From positions 1-10,644 of the forward strand of contig CAKUCE010000094.1 of assembly GCA_934643535.1 (NCBI GenBank): DNA of 10,644 nucleotides. The letters are read 5' to 3'. The number at the start of each line of letters is the position of its first letter. Position 1 is the first letter of the stretch. The DNA comes from an uncultured Clostridia bacterium. Lineage in GTDB: Bacteria > Bacillota > Clostridia > Christensenellales > Aristaeellaceae. Positions 1 through 6,459 of the stretch are shown piece after piece. Under the pieces are notes generated by a model. That model had not been told where the DNA came from. It worked only from the letters and a program-made list of their open reading frames with translations, and did not search any database. The position numbers and the translations under genes were made by a program.

Positions 1-15
1 CTGCAACAGGAATAA
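1..15 (+). CDS. Possible last codons of an upstream gene
   Basis: In the first frame the window opens with four sense codons (Leu-Gln-Gln-Glu) and then TAA at 13-15. The stop lies 9 bases before the stem of a strong rightward intrinsic terminator, which is where the end of a gene would be expected. The other two plus frames run through the terminator. Too little is visible to name a product, and the only support is position relative to the terminator. Confidence 0.3.
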   Translation: MQQE

Positions 16-24
16 AGTTTCCCC

Positions 25-62
25 CGCGCTCAGACGCTGTTCAAACGGAGCGCGTTTTTTTT
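25..62 (+). terminator. Rho-independent terminator, rightward
   Basis: A perfect 7-bp GC-rich stem (CGCGCTC at 25-31 pairs with GAGCGCG at 48-54) encloses a 16-base loop and is followed directly by eight T residues at 55-62. The T-run lies only on the plus-strand 3' side, so it ends a rightward transcript entering from outside the window. It is not a good terminator for the leftward gene that stops at 130, because no T-run follows the stem in that direction. Confidence 0.85.
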
Positions 63-129
63 CGGCATTTTTCGGTGCCATACGTGGAAAAGGAATTCCG
101 GCACATTGACACACTATGGCCAGCCGCCT

Positions 130-1506
130 TTATTGCCCGTCTTCCAAAGCCGCCAGAAGGATAAAGGCATCCAGCGCTTTCGCATAGGCTTCGGCGCTGA
201 GCGCGCCGTCCAGCCAGCGGATTGTATAGGACATCGTATCGGCATAAATCGTTTCGCTCTCGTAGACACCCTCTCCTCTGGGGATCAGGTAGGGAACGAC
301 CCGATTCCGATATTCCTCCATGGCTTCTGCCGAAATCAGGTAGGGATGCTGCTCCTCGTATAGGATCGCTTCGTCGATCAGCCGAAGCAGGCTTTTCTGT
401 TCCTGTTTTGCTGTATCCTCAAGCTGCATCAGTTTTCTGGTTTCCACTGTTTTCCATTCTTTGAGTGCGGCAAGGTCGGTCTGATAGTTCGGCGACTGAT
501 AAGGCTCTTTGATGTTCGGGCAGAGGATTCGCTTAAGCCCGGGCGAACAGTCCTCTACATAGCAGCGAAGCAGTTCCACAGCCAGTGCCGCATGCCGCGT
601 GGCCGGATTGATCATCCCGCATTCCAGCTCATAGGCCTGAACCGGGGCATAACCTTCGGCAAGGGGCATATCGACCAGCTTCCCCGTCCCGCATATCTGC
701 GTCAGCATGTCCTCTGCAAAATACTGACCGGCATAAAACAAACTGTTTTCTCCGGAAGGTTCCGGTTCCCAGCCAGCTTCGTCCGGCTCCGCCTCCCGGG
801 TCCATGGTTCGATTTCCTTCAGCAGCTCCAAAAACAGCGGAGTGTTGTATCGCAATACGCCGCTTTGCGAAAGCATGGTATCCTTGTACATTTCCAGAAC
901 AATCCCGATATATGGGTTTCTGTGCCCCAGCGCATAGGACGAAGCCTGACTGGCGGAAAAGGGAGCATATTCCGGATAATCGTCCCCGTATTTCTCTTCC
1001 CACTGGTTCACAAATCGCAGCAATTCCAATAGATTTCGTGGCAATTCATCCTGAGACAGGCCGAGCTCCTCCGCTATCTCCCGATTCAGCAGAACGGGAT
1101 ATTCAAACAAAAGGAAGGACGGAACAAACGCAATGGCATCCCCCTCTGTCAGCTGCCGCTGAAACACGGGCGCCATTTGATCCACAAAATCGCGAATGAC
1201 CGGCTCGCCGGATACATCCATAAAAAAGCCCTTTTTTCGCAGCCTTTGCTGACAACCTTCCCTGGTTCCGATTTGATAGACGTCGATGCTGTCGCTGCGC
1301 GACAGAAAATCGCCGGCAATTTCAGAGTACAAATTGGCGTTCGATTTGATTTCCAGCTTCACATCCGAGTGTCTCGATTCAAATAGGGAAATTCCCAAAG
1401 CATCATTGATCCCGGTGGAAACCGTAAGCGTCTCCGCCTGCGCGGGACAGATAAGCATAAAGACAAGATATAGTGATCCGAGCGTTGCCGTCAGATGTTT
1501 CCGCAT
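130..1506 (-). CDS. Exported solute-binding-like protein, probable sensor partner of the adjacent kinase
   Basis: This 458-residue protein has a signal peptide: basic MRKH, a hydrophobic core at about 8-20, and an AQA site near residue 24. C20 is preceded by Leu-Ile, so a canonical lipobox is absent. The mature part resembles family 1 extracellular solute-binding proteins only loosely, in length, many Tyr/Trp/acidic residues and an early ISLFESRH-type segment. The family call is therefore moderate. The ATG at 1504-1506 is preceded by AGGAGG (1520-1525 on the complement) at a long 13-base spacing. It is the last gene of a leftward kinase-regulator-binding protein set and has no permease beside it. 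This suggests it presents a ligand to the kinase, as described for solute-binding proteins in clostridial three-component systems (inference). Its base composition is visibly less GC-rich than that of its neighbours. Confidence 0.72.
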   Translation of the reverse strand: MRKHLTATLGSLYLVFMLICPAQAETLTVSTGINDALGISLFESRHSDVKLEIKSNANLYSEIAGDFLSRSDSIDVYQIGTREGCQQRLRKKGFFMDVSGEPVIRDFVDQMAPVFQRQLTEGDAIAFVPSFLLFEYPVLLNREIAEELGLSQDELPRNLLELLRFVNQWEEKYGDDYPEYAPFSASQASSYALGHRNPYIGIVLEMYKDTMLSQSGVLRYNTPLFLELLKEIEPWTREAEPDEAGWEPEPSGENSLFYAGQYFAEDMLTQICGTGKLVDMPLAEGYAPVQAYELECGMINPATRHAALAVELLRCYVEDCSPGLKRILCPNIKEPYQSPNYQTDLAALKEWKTVETRKLMQLEDTAKQEQKSLLRLIDEAILYEEQHPYLISAEAMEEYRNRVVPYLIPRGEGVYESETIYADTMSYTIRWLDGALSAEAYAKALDAFILLAALEDGQ

Positions 1507-1595
1507 TTTCCCCCTGTTCCCTCCTTTTTCAGAGCAGACGGGCCGTAACTGTACTTCCTGTCTTCAAATCACCTTTTTCAATTTATCCTTCATTT

Positions 1596-3095
1596 TCACC
1601 CTTCCTCCCCGGGCGCGTGCATGGAGCGGTACTCGCTGGGGGTGCAGCCGATCTCTTCTTTGAAGACCCGGGCAAAGCTGACCGCGTCCGGGTAGCCCAC
1701 CTTGCTGCCGATGAGGTAGAACTTGTCGTTGGTCTCCTGGATCAGGCGGCAGGCTTCCTCCATGCGCAGGTGCTTGCGGTAGCGGCTGAAGGACGTGCCG
1801 CATACCTTGCGGAAGATCGTGCTGACATAGTTGGGATGGAGCTCCAGATGATCCGCCAGATCGGCCAGGGTGAAGTCTTCGGCAAAATGGGCCTGGATGT
1901 AATCGCAGGCGCGTTTGACGTGGGTCTCGTCGCAGGGGGTGATCTGCCCCTGAATGCGGCTGATCTGCAGGTCGATGATACGGGTCATGTCGTGATAGAG
2001 CGCATCGGCGGAGGGAGTCTGCTGGATCGTGCGGATGATGTCGTCCGCCGTCAGCTCCATCTGGCTGAATACCGCCACAAAAGAGGCGTTTCCCTGCAGG
2101 ATGGCGTAGATCATGGCGCAGAGGAGCTGGCGCAGGGAGTCCACCGGGGGATATTGGGCGCAGGCCCGGCGCAGGAGAAGCAGCAGCGTTTGATGATAGG
2201 CTTCCGCCTGCAGGTGGCAGATCTCGTCCGTCATTTCGGAAATCAGCGTGGAGTAGGGATAGCTTTCCGGGCCGTCCTCGCCGGGAAGGTCGAAAAAGCG
2301 CCGTTCCAGCAACGTCTGGCACAGGGGAAGCAGCTCCGGCACATGGGGAAGCAGCTCCGCCGGAGAAAGGGCCTGCATGGAGTCGCCCGGCAGAAGGCGG
2401 CTCAAAGCGTCGTACTGCGCCTGACTGGAAAAAATGCACAGGCTCAGGCACAGCTGCCGCTTGCGGCCCTGGAACAGCGCGCAGCCGGCCTCCAGAAGCG
2501 GCTGAATGGTCTGATGGACATGCTCGAACCATTGCAGGTCGGCCTCGCTGGAAACCGCCGGTACGGCCAGCAGCGCCGCCGGAGAAGCGGGCGTCAGGTG
2601 CAGCTCCGCCAGAACGCCGTCGGGGATCACGCCCGTGCCGTCAAACAGCTTGTCCAGCACGTACTGCTGCAGGTAAACGTTCTCCTCCGGCCGGACGCGG
2701 GCGGTGTGAATGGGCACCCGCAGGGCCGCGCGCTTCAGAAAGCTGTCGATCTGAGCGTACAGCTCGTCCTCCGCAATGGGCTTGAGCAGATAATCCACCG
2801 CGCCGGACTTCATGGCCTCCCGGACGAAGGAATAATCGTCAAAGCCGCTGATAAAGATCACGTCGCATTGGAGCTGCTGGTCGTGCAGGCAGTGCAAAAG
2901 CTGCAGGCCGTCCATGACGGGCATTTTGATGTCCGCCAGCACCAGCTCCACGTTCTCGGAAGCGACGAGGGAAAGCGCCTCCTGACCGTTGGAGGCCAGA
3001 AACAGGTGAAACTGCCCGGGATACCTCCGGCGCAGCATGGCGGCGATGGTTTCCCGGATAATGACTTCATCGTCAACGATCAAGAGGGGAGTCAT
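1596..3095 (-). CDS. Response regulator with AraC-type DNA-binding domain (YesN-like)
   Basis: This 499-residue cytoplasmic transcription factor is probably phosphorylated by the kinase encoded just upstream. The N-terminal receiver domain (about 1-120) shows the acidic pocket D8-D9, phosphoacceptor D55 in LADIKMPVMDG, the switch serine S83 in ISGFDDY, and K105 in LLKP. A middle region (about 125-385) has no recognisable motif, as in other long YesN regulators. The C-terminal AraC/XylS domain (about 390-495) has two helix-turn-helices, ending in the typical VGYPDAVSFARVFKEEIGC segment and a TPSEYR end. The ATG is preceded by AAGGAAG (3104-3110, complement) at 8 bases. Only 18 bases separate it from the kinase stop, so the two are surely co-transcribed. 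The expected target is the divergent control region at 4890-5153, where an inverted repeat overlaps the operon -35 region. Confidence 0.95.
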   Translation of the reverse strand: MTPLLIVDDEVIIRETIAAMLRRRYPGQFHLFLASNGQEALSLVASENVELVLADIKMPVMDGLQLLHCLHDQQLQCDVIFISGFDDYSFVREAMKSGAVDYLLKPIAEDELYAQIDSFLKRAALRVPIHTARVRPEENVYLQQYVLDKLFDGTGVIPDGVLAELHLTPASPAALLAVPAVSSEADLQWFEHVHQTIQPLLEAGCALFQGRKRQLCLSLCIFSSQAQYDALSRLLPGDSMQALSPAELLPHVPELLPLCQTLLERRFFDLPGEDGPESYPYSTLISEMTDEICHLQAEAYHQTLLLLLRRACAQYPPVDSLRQLLCAMIYAILQGNASFVAVFSQMELTADDIIRTIQQTPSADALYHDMTRIIDLQISRIQGQITPCDETHVKRACDYIQAHFAEDFTLADLADHLELHPNYVSTIFRKVCGTSFSRYRKHLRMEEACRLIQETNDKFYLIGSKVGYPDAVSFARVFKEEIGCTPSEYRSMHAPGEEG

Positions 3096-3103
3096 GGCAT
3101 TCT

Positions 3104-3110
3104 CTTCCTT
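3104..3110 (-). promoter_or_regulatory. Ribosome binding site of the response regulator
   Basis: On the minus strand AAGGAAG lies 8 bases before the ATG at 3093-3095, within the 18-base gap after the kinase stop. This fixes the start. A second ATG in the gap (complement of 3098-3100) is out of frame. Confidence 0.75.
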
Positions 3111-3113
3111 TTC

Positions 3114-4889
3114 TCAGGCGAAGGGCTTGTGCATCAGCGGCATGCGCAGGGTCACGCTGGTGCCCCGTCCGGGCACCGAGCGTATGGAAAGGCCATAAGG
3201 CTTGCCGAAAAACAGTTCCAGCCGGCAATGCGTATTCCGCAGACCGATGGAGGTGTAGTCGCTGTTAAGGCCCGCGATGTAATCCTGCAGGCGGGCCAGC
3301 TCCTCCGGCGCAATGCCGCCGCCGTTGTCGCTGACGGAGAAAAACAGGTCGCCGTTTTCCTGATAGCCCAGCACGCGGATCAGCCCCGTTTCGTCGCCGG
3401 AGGGCAGGCCGTGGTGAATGGCGTTTTCCACCAGCGGCTGCAGGGCCAGACGGATCATATAGCAGCCGCGCAGCTCCTCGGGCACGCTGACCAGCACGTT
3501 CAGCCTTTGGCCCAGCCGCATCTGCTGCAGAGCGATATAGTCCTGCAAATGAGCCAGCTCTGTTTCCACAGTCACGCAGTCTCCCTGACGGGTGATGCCG
3601 TACCGCAGGGTCTTGCCCAGCAGCGTCGTCATATCGGCGATGGCGTATTGCCCATGCAGGTAGGCTTCAGCGCGGATCGTCTCCAGTGTATTGTATACGA
3701 AATGGGGATTGATCTGGGAGCGCACCAGCTGCATCTCCGTCTGGGCCAGCGTCAGGTTGCGCTTGTAGACCTCCTCGATCAGGTTCTGAATGTGAGCGGC
3801 CATCACGTTGAAAGCCTCGATCAGCCGGTGCATTTCGTCGCAGGCGCCCGCGTCCTCCACGGGCGAAAAGTCCTCATAGAAGATGCGTCCGCACACGTCC
3901 ACCAGCTTGTCCACCGGCTGCTGGATGCTGCGCGTGACCATCCGCACGATGAACAGCACCGAAGCGATCACCAGCGGCAGCAGCACCGCCAGCACCATCG
4001 GGATCTTCAGAAGCGGATACAGGCTGTCAAACGGGGTGCGCAGGCAGGCCGTACAGCCGTCCGGCAGCCGGTACGCCTGATAGACCGTCCGCGCGGCCCA
4101 GTCCATCCGCAGGCAGAGCTGATCCGCGGGCATAGCGGCCAGCATCTCGGCGGAAAGCCCCGGAGCCGCCCCGTAGAGAAGCCGGCCCTCGCTGGAAAGA
4201 ATGGAAAGCTGCTGGGTATCGAACAGACGGCTGGCGTCAAACACCTCGGTGATATTGTCCAGCGGTACCCGGCAGAGAACCACGCCTACGGCGGAAAAAG
4301 GATTCAGCTGCATAATGGCGCGGGCGCAGTACAGCGAGGAATCCGGGATGGTCAGGCTGGAAAACAGGCTGCGGGCCTCTTCGGCGGTAAACAGCCGCGG
4401 CGCACCTTTCCGGGCCAATGTGTCCGTGAACACTTCGCCGAGGTAGTTGCAGTTGGTTCGTTTATAATAGATGCTGGTGCTTTCGCTGTAGATCATCAGC
4501 CCGTTCAGGTCGGAGACCCCCAGCAGATCGGCCCGGGGATGCAGCATCAATTCGCTGGAAAGCTCCGCTTGAAGGGCGGAATACAGCGGCGAATAGATGC
4601 CCTTGGGCGAGATGGCCAGATACTCGTATACCTTCGTAGAGCTGTAAATGCTGGCAATAACGGGATACTTGGTCAGGCTGATGGCTTCGCCGCAGGATTC
4701 CTCCATCTGCGCGGCGGCGGAATACAGCAGCTGCTGGCCGCTGAGGCGCAGCTGGCCGAAGACCGCGCTGATCGAATTATAGATGATGAACGCGCCCAGC
4801 AGCGCCATCATCAGGGAAAGCAACAGCGTCAGCGACCACAGTCTTCGCTTGATGGAGGTGGTCCGCAGGCGGGATACGATTCGCTGCAA
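3114..4889 (-). CDS. Membrane sensor histidine kinase (YesM family)
   Basis: This 591-residue kinase senses an external signal and phosphorylates the adjacent regulator. Transmembrane segments lie at about 18-40 and 296-318. They enclose an extracellular region of about 255 residues that looks Cache-like (paired LGVSDLNG and LSSEGRLLYG segments), though no ligand can be read from it. A HAMP linker follows at about 318-372, then the His_kinase domain with phosphoacceptor H396 in SQINPHFVYNTLE. The ATPase domain shows the N box around N489 (LVENAIHHG), the G1 box DNGGG at 521-525, IGLRN at 548-552 and GRGT at 574-577. All catalytic elements are present. The start is TTG: an in-frame stop lies upstream at about 4926, a good ribosome site sits 8 bases before the TTG, and the next ATG codons lie inside the first membrane helix. 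It is the first gene of the leftward operon. Confidence 0.95.
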   Translation of the reverse strand: MQRIVSRLRTTSIKRRLWSLTLLLSLMMALLGAFIIYNSISAVFGQLRLSGQQLLYSAAAQMEESCGEAISLTKYPVIASIYSSTKVYEYLAISPKGIYSPLYSALQAELSSELMLHPRADLLGVSDLNGLMIYSESTSIYYKRTNCNYLGEVFTDTLARKGAPRLFTAEEARSLFSSLTIPDSSLYCARAIMQLNPFSAVGVVLCRVPLDNITEVFDASRLFDTQQLSILSSEGRLLYGAAPGLSAEMLAAMPADQLCLRMDWAARTVYQAYRLPDGCTACLRTPFDSLYPLLKIPMVLAVLLPLVIASVLFIVRMVTRSIQQPVDKLVDVCGRIFYEDFSPVEDAGACDEMHRLIEAFNVMAAHIQNLIEEVYKRNLTLAQTEMQLVRSQINPHFVYNTLETIRAEAYLHGQYAIADMTTLLGKTLRYGITRQGDCVTVETELAHLQDYIALQQMRLGQRLNVLVSVPEELRGCYMIRLALQPLVENAIHHGLPSGDETGLIRVLGYQENGDLFFSVSDNGGGIAPEELARLQDYIAGLNSDYTSIGLRNTHCRLELFFGKPYGLSIRSVPGRGTSVTLRMPLMHKPFA

Positions 4890-4897
4890 GGGCTTTT

Positions 4898-4905
4898 CCT
4901 TCCTT
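4898..4905 (-). promoter_or_regulatory. Ribosome binding site that decides the kinase TTG start
   Basis: The minus strand reads AAGGAAGG, then 8 bases, then TTG at 4887-4889. No in-frame ATG exists between the upstream stop and this TTG. The first downstream ATGs (residues 27-28) would remove half of the first membrane helix. Confidence 0.8.
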
Positions 4906-4985
4906 AAAAAAAGATAGTCGGGTCGTCAAAGGAGCTTGGGACGCGCTTTCGTGGCTTTCTCCGGGTGCTTCCCGAAACCCGAAAA

Positions 4986-5015
4986 ATTCTATCATTTTTC
5001 TCAGGAGGATGTCAA
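4986..5015 (-). promoter_or_regulatory. Promoter of the leftward kinase operon
   Basis: The minus strand carries a perfect -35 hexamer TTGACA (5015-5010), an 18-bp spacer and a -10 hexamer TAGAAT (4991-4986, one mismatch to TATAAT). The predicted transcription start is near 4979, leaving a 5' leader of about 90 bases before the TTG codon. The near-consensus hexamers suggest steady expression of the sensor genes without an activator. Confidence 0.7.
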
Positions 5016-5068
5016 CGCATGGAGAAAAAACGCCAAGGAAAACAAATTTTCGCAATCTGAAGTTTTGC

Positions 5069-5097
5069 ATAGAAATATGAATTTGTGCTATTTCTAT
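5069..5097. promoter_or_regulatory. Inverted-repeat operator candidate in the divergent control region
   Basis: ATAGAAATA at 5069-5077 is the exact reverse complement of TATTTCTAT at 5089-5097, with an 11-base centre. The half-sites are 20 bp apart, about two helical turns. In part they are also direct repeats: GC at 5067-5068 and 5087-5088, and ATATG at 5075-5079 and 5096-5100. With a start site near 5126, the element spans about -57 to -29 and covers the weak -35. That is a typical position for an AraC-type activator. Binding by the regulator encoded at 1596-3095 is inferred. Confidence 0.55.
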
Positions 5098-5119
5098 ATG
5101 TTTTTTACCAGATTATAAT
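5091..5119 (+). promoter_or_regulatory. Promoter of the rightward uptake operon, weak -35
   Basis: A perfect -10 hexamer TATAAT lies at 5114-5119. At 17-bp spacing the -35 position (5091-5096) reads TTTCTA, which matches the consensus at only three positions and lies inside the right arm of the inverted repeat. No extended -10 TGn is present. A strong -10 with a poor -35 suggests activator dependence. The predicted transcription start is near 5126, about 28 bases before the ATG. Confidence 0.65.
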
Positions 5120-5138
5120 AGACACATACAAAAAACAC

Positions 5139-5144
5139 AGGAGG
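5139..5144 (+). promoter_or_regulatory. Ribosome binding site that sets the binding-protein start
   Basis: AGGAGG lies 9 bases before the ATG at 5154. It rules out the longer in-frame reading from about 5085, which would begin upstream of the -10 box and put 23 non-signal residues before the signal peptide. Confidence 0.9.
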
Positions 5145-5153
5145 TGCCCTTCA

Positions 5154-6368
5154 ATGAAGAAGGTTCTTTCCATGGTTCTGGCAGCGATGCTGCTGTTGTC
5201 CCTTTGCTCCTTCGCTTCCGCCGAAGACGTGGTGGAGCTGGAGTTCGTTTACCACAAGACCGAGTCCAACGCCATCGACGCGATGGAGACCGTCATCAAC
5301 AACTTCAACGCCGCCAACCCCGGCATCAAAGTGAACTTTGTGCAGGTGCCCGACACCGCCACCGTGCTGCAGAGCCGCGCTCAGCTGAACGAAATGCCCG
5401 ATATGTTCGGCTGCACCACCGGCAACATGTTCGAGCTGATGTTCGAAGACGGCATCATCATGGATCTGACCGGCCAGGAGTTCCTGAGCAGTGTGGAGCC
5501 CTCCAGCCTGGAAATGTCCACCTACAACGGCAAGAACTGGCGTCTGCCCTACTCCCTGAGCTGCTACGGCCTGTATGTCCGCACCGATATCTTCGAAGAG
5601 CAGGGTCTGGCTCTGCCCACCACTTGGGACGAACTGATGGACGTCTGCGAGAAGCTGACTGCCGCCGGCATCACCCCCTTCGCTCTGCCTGACAAGACCA
5701 TGGTCTATCAGCGCATGGAACGTATGATGAGCTTCATGTCCGAAGACGACACCGAGTTCAAGCAGATCGCCGCCGGCGAACTGGAAGCTAAGGACTCCAA
5801 GCTGCTGCAGAACTATGCCAACGCCTCCCTGCAGATCGTCAACTACATGACCCCCGAATCTCTGGGCGCCGAGTACACCGAAAGCTATCAGCAGCTGATC
5901 GCCGGCCAGGCCGCGATGACCATCAACGGCGGCTGGTCTCTGGCCACCCTGAAGGATTACGATCCTGACATCAAGGTCGCTCTGATCCCCATGCCCAACC
6001 CCACCGGCGACGAGAGCAAAGTGGTCGTGTCCATCGACACCAACTTCTGCATCTCTTCTTCTACCAAGCATCCCGAGGAGTGCCTGAAGTTCTTCGAGTA
6101 TCTGGCTCAGCCCGAGGTGGCTCAGGTCTATGCCAATAAGGAAGGCAGCCCCTGCGTCATCAACGGCGTGACCGTGAGCACTCCCGAACTGTCCGTCATC
6201 AGCGAAGCGATGGCTGAAGGCAAGATCTGCCTGAGCCAGAACGCCATCTGGCCCAGCGGATTCCGCAAGGCTCTGGGCAACGTGGCCACCGAGCTGGAGA
6301 TCGATCAGGATGTGGACGCTTTCTACGAGGGCGCGGCTGAAGTGATCGACGAGTATTACAACAACTAA
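5154..6368 (+). CDS. ABC transporter sugar-binding protein, family 1
   Basis: This 404-residue extracellular protein captures the substrate and delivers it to the two downstream permeases. It has a signal peptide (MKKVLSM, a hydrophobic core to about residue 17, then ASA cleavage near 23-24). C18 lies in LSLCS, a poor lipobox. The mature protein shows the family 1 pattern: an opening hydrophobic strand, NNFNAANPGIKV at about 50, the Gly/Asn-rich segment with CTTGN, NGKNWRLPYS, PTTWDEL, GQAAMTINGGW, and a C-terminal helical part with a KHPEECLKFFEYLAQPE segment. The exact ligand cannot be read, but the downstream GH13 enzyme points to an alpha-glucoside. Codon choice is extremely biased to C/G-ending codons, consistent with high expression. 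The start is fixed by AGGAGG nine bases upstream. Confidence 0.93.
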   Translation: MKKVLSMVLAAMLLLSLCSFASAEDVVELEFVYHKTESNAIDAMETVINNFNAANPGIKVNFVQVPDTATVLQSRAQLNEMPDMFGCTTGNMFELMFEDGIIMDLTGQEFLSSVEPSSLEMSTYNGKNWRLPYSLSCYGLYVRTDIFEEQGLALPTTWDELMDVCEKLTAAGITPFALPDKTMVYQRMERMMSFMSEDDTEFKQIAAGELEAKDSKLLQNYANASLQIVNYMTPESLGAEYTESYQQLIAGQAAMTINGGWSLATLKDYDPDIKVALIPMPNPTGDESKVVVSIDTNFCISSSTKHPEECLKFFEYLAQPEVAQVYANKEGSPCVINGVTVSTPELSVISEAMAEGKICLSQNAIWPSGFRKALGNVATELEIDQDVDAFYEGAAEVIDEYYNN

Positions 6369-6385
6369 GCCTGAAACGATTTTCC

Positions 6386-6430
6386 GGGGGCAGGGCTGCG
6401 CCGCAAGGGCCATCAGCCCTGTCCCCTTTT
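6386..6430 (+). terminator. Intercistronic stem-loop, possible partial terminator or mRNA stabiliser
   Basis: A 12-bp stem pairs 6386-6397 (GGGGGCAGGGCT) with 6415-6426 (AGCCCTGTCCCC), with one G-T wobble. A further G-C pair at 6398/6414 extends it, around a loop of about 15 bases. Only four T residues follow (6427-6430), so complete termination is unlikely. It sits in the 91-base gap between the binding-protein gene and the first permease. Similar hairpins, as between malE and malF, keep the binding protein in excess over the membrane subunits. That role here is inferred. Confidence 0.75.
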
Positions 6431-6459
6431 CATACTTGAAAGAGTGAGGTGGAAACCGC

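Noticed and set aside
75..104. GTGCC/GGCAC inverted repeat downstream of the leftward gene stop
   Set aside because: Only 5 bp of stem with a 20-base loop, and no T-run follows it on the minus strand, so it is not supported as a terminator of the leftward operon.
1473..4907. Open plus-strand frame of 1144 codons opposite the kinase and regulator genes
   Set aside because: It lies entirely antisense to two genes with complete catalytic motifs, has a low-complexity Gln/Arg/Gly/Ala-rich translation with no recognisable domain, and has no ribosome site. Strong GC-rich codon bias in the real genes keeps the opposite frame open.
4941..4956. CcpA cre-like sequence around ACGCGCTTTCGT near the kinase leader
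   Set aside because: It misses key consensus positions at both ends (CG instead of TG, CC instead of CA) and is not better than chance in GC-rich DNA.
5019..5060. Thirteen-codon plus-strand ORF (MEKKRQGKQIFAI) with AGGAGG ten bases upstream
   Set aside because: It lies upstream of the only convincing rightward promoter (-10 at 5114), so it would not be on the operon transcript, and no good plus-strand promoter precedes it. The AGGAGG overlaps the spacer of the leftward promoter and is probably chance.
5085..5153. Longer N-terminus for the sugar-binding protein starting at 5085
   Set aside because: That start lies upstream of the -10 box and of the AGGAGG at 5139-5144, and would bury the signal peptide behind 23 residues. 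The ATG at 5154 is clearly better.
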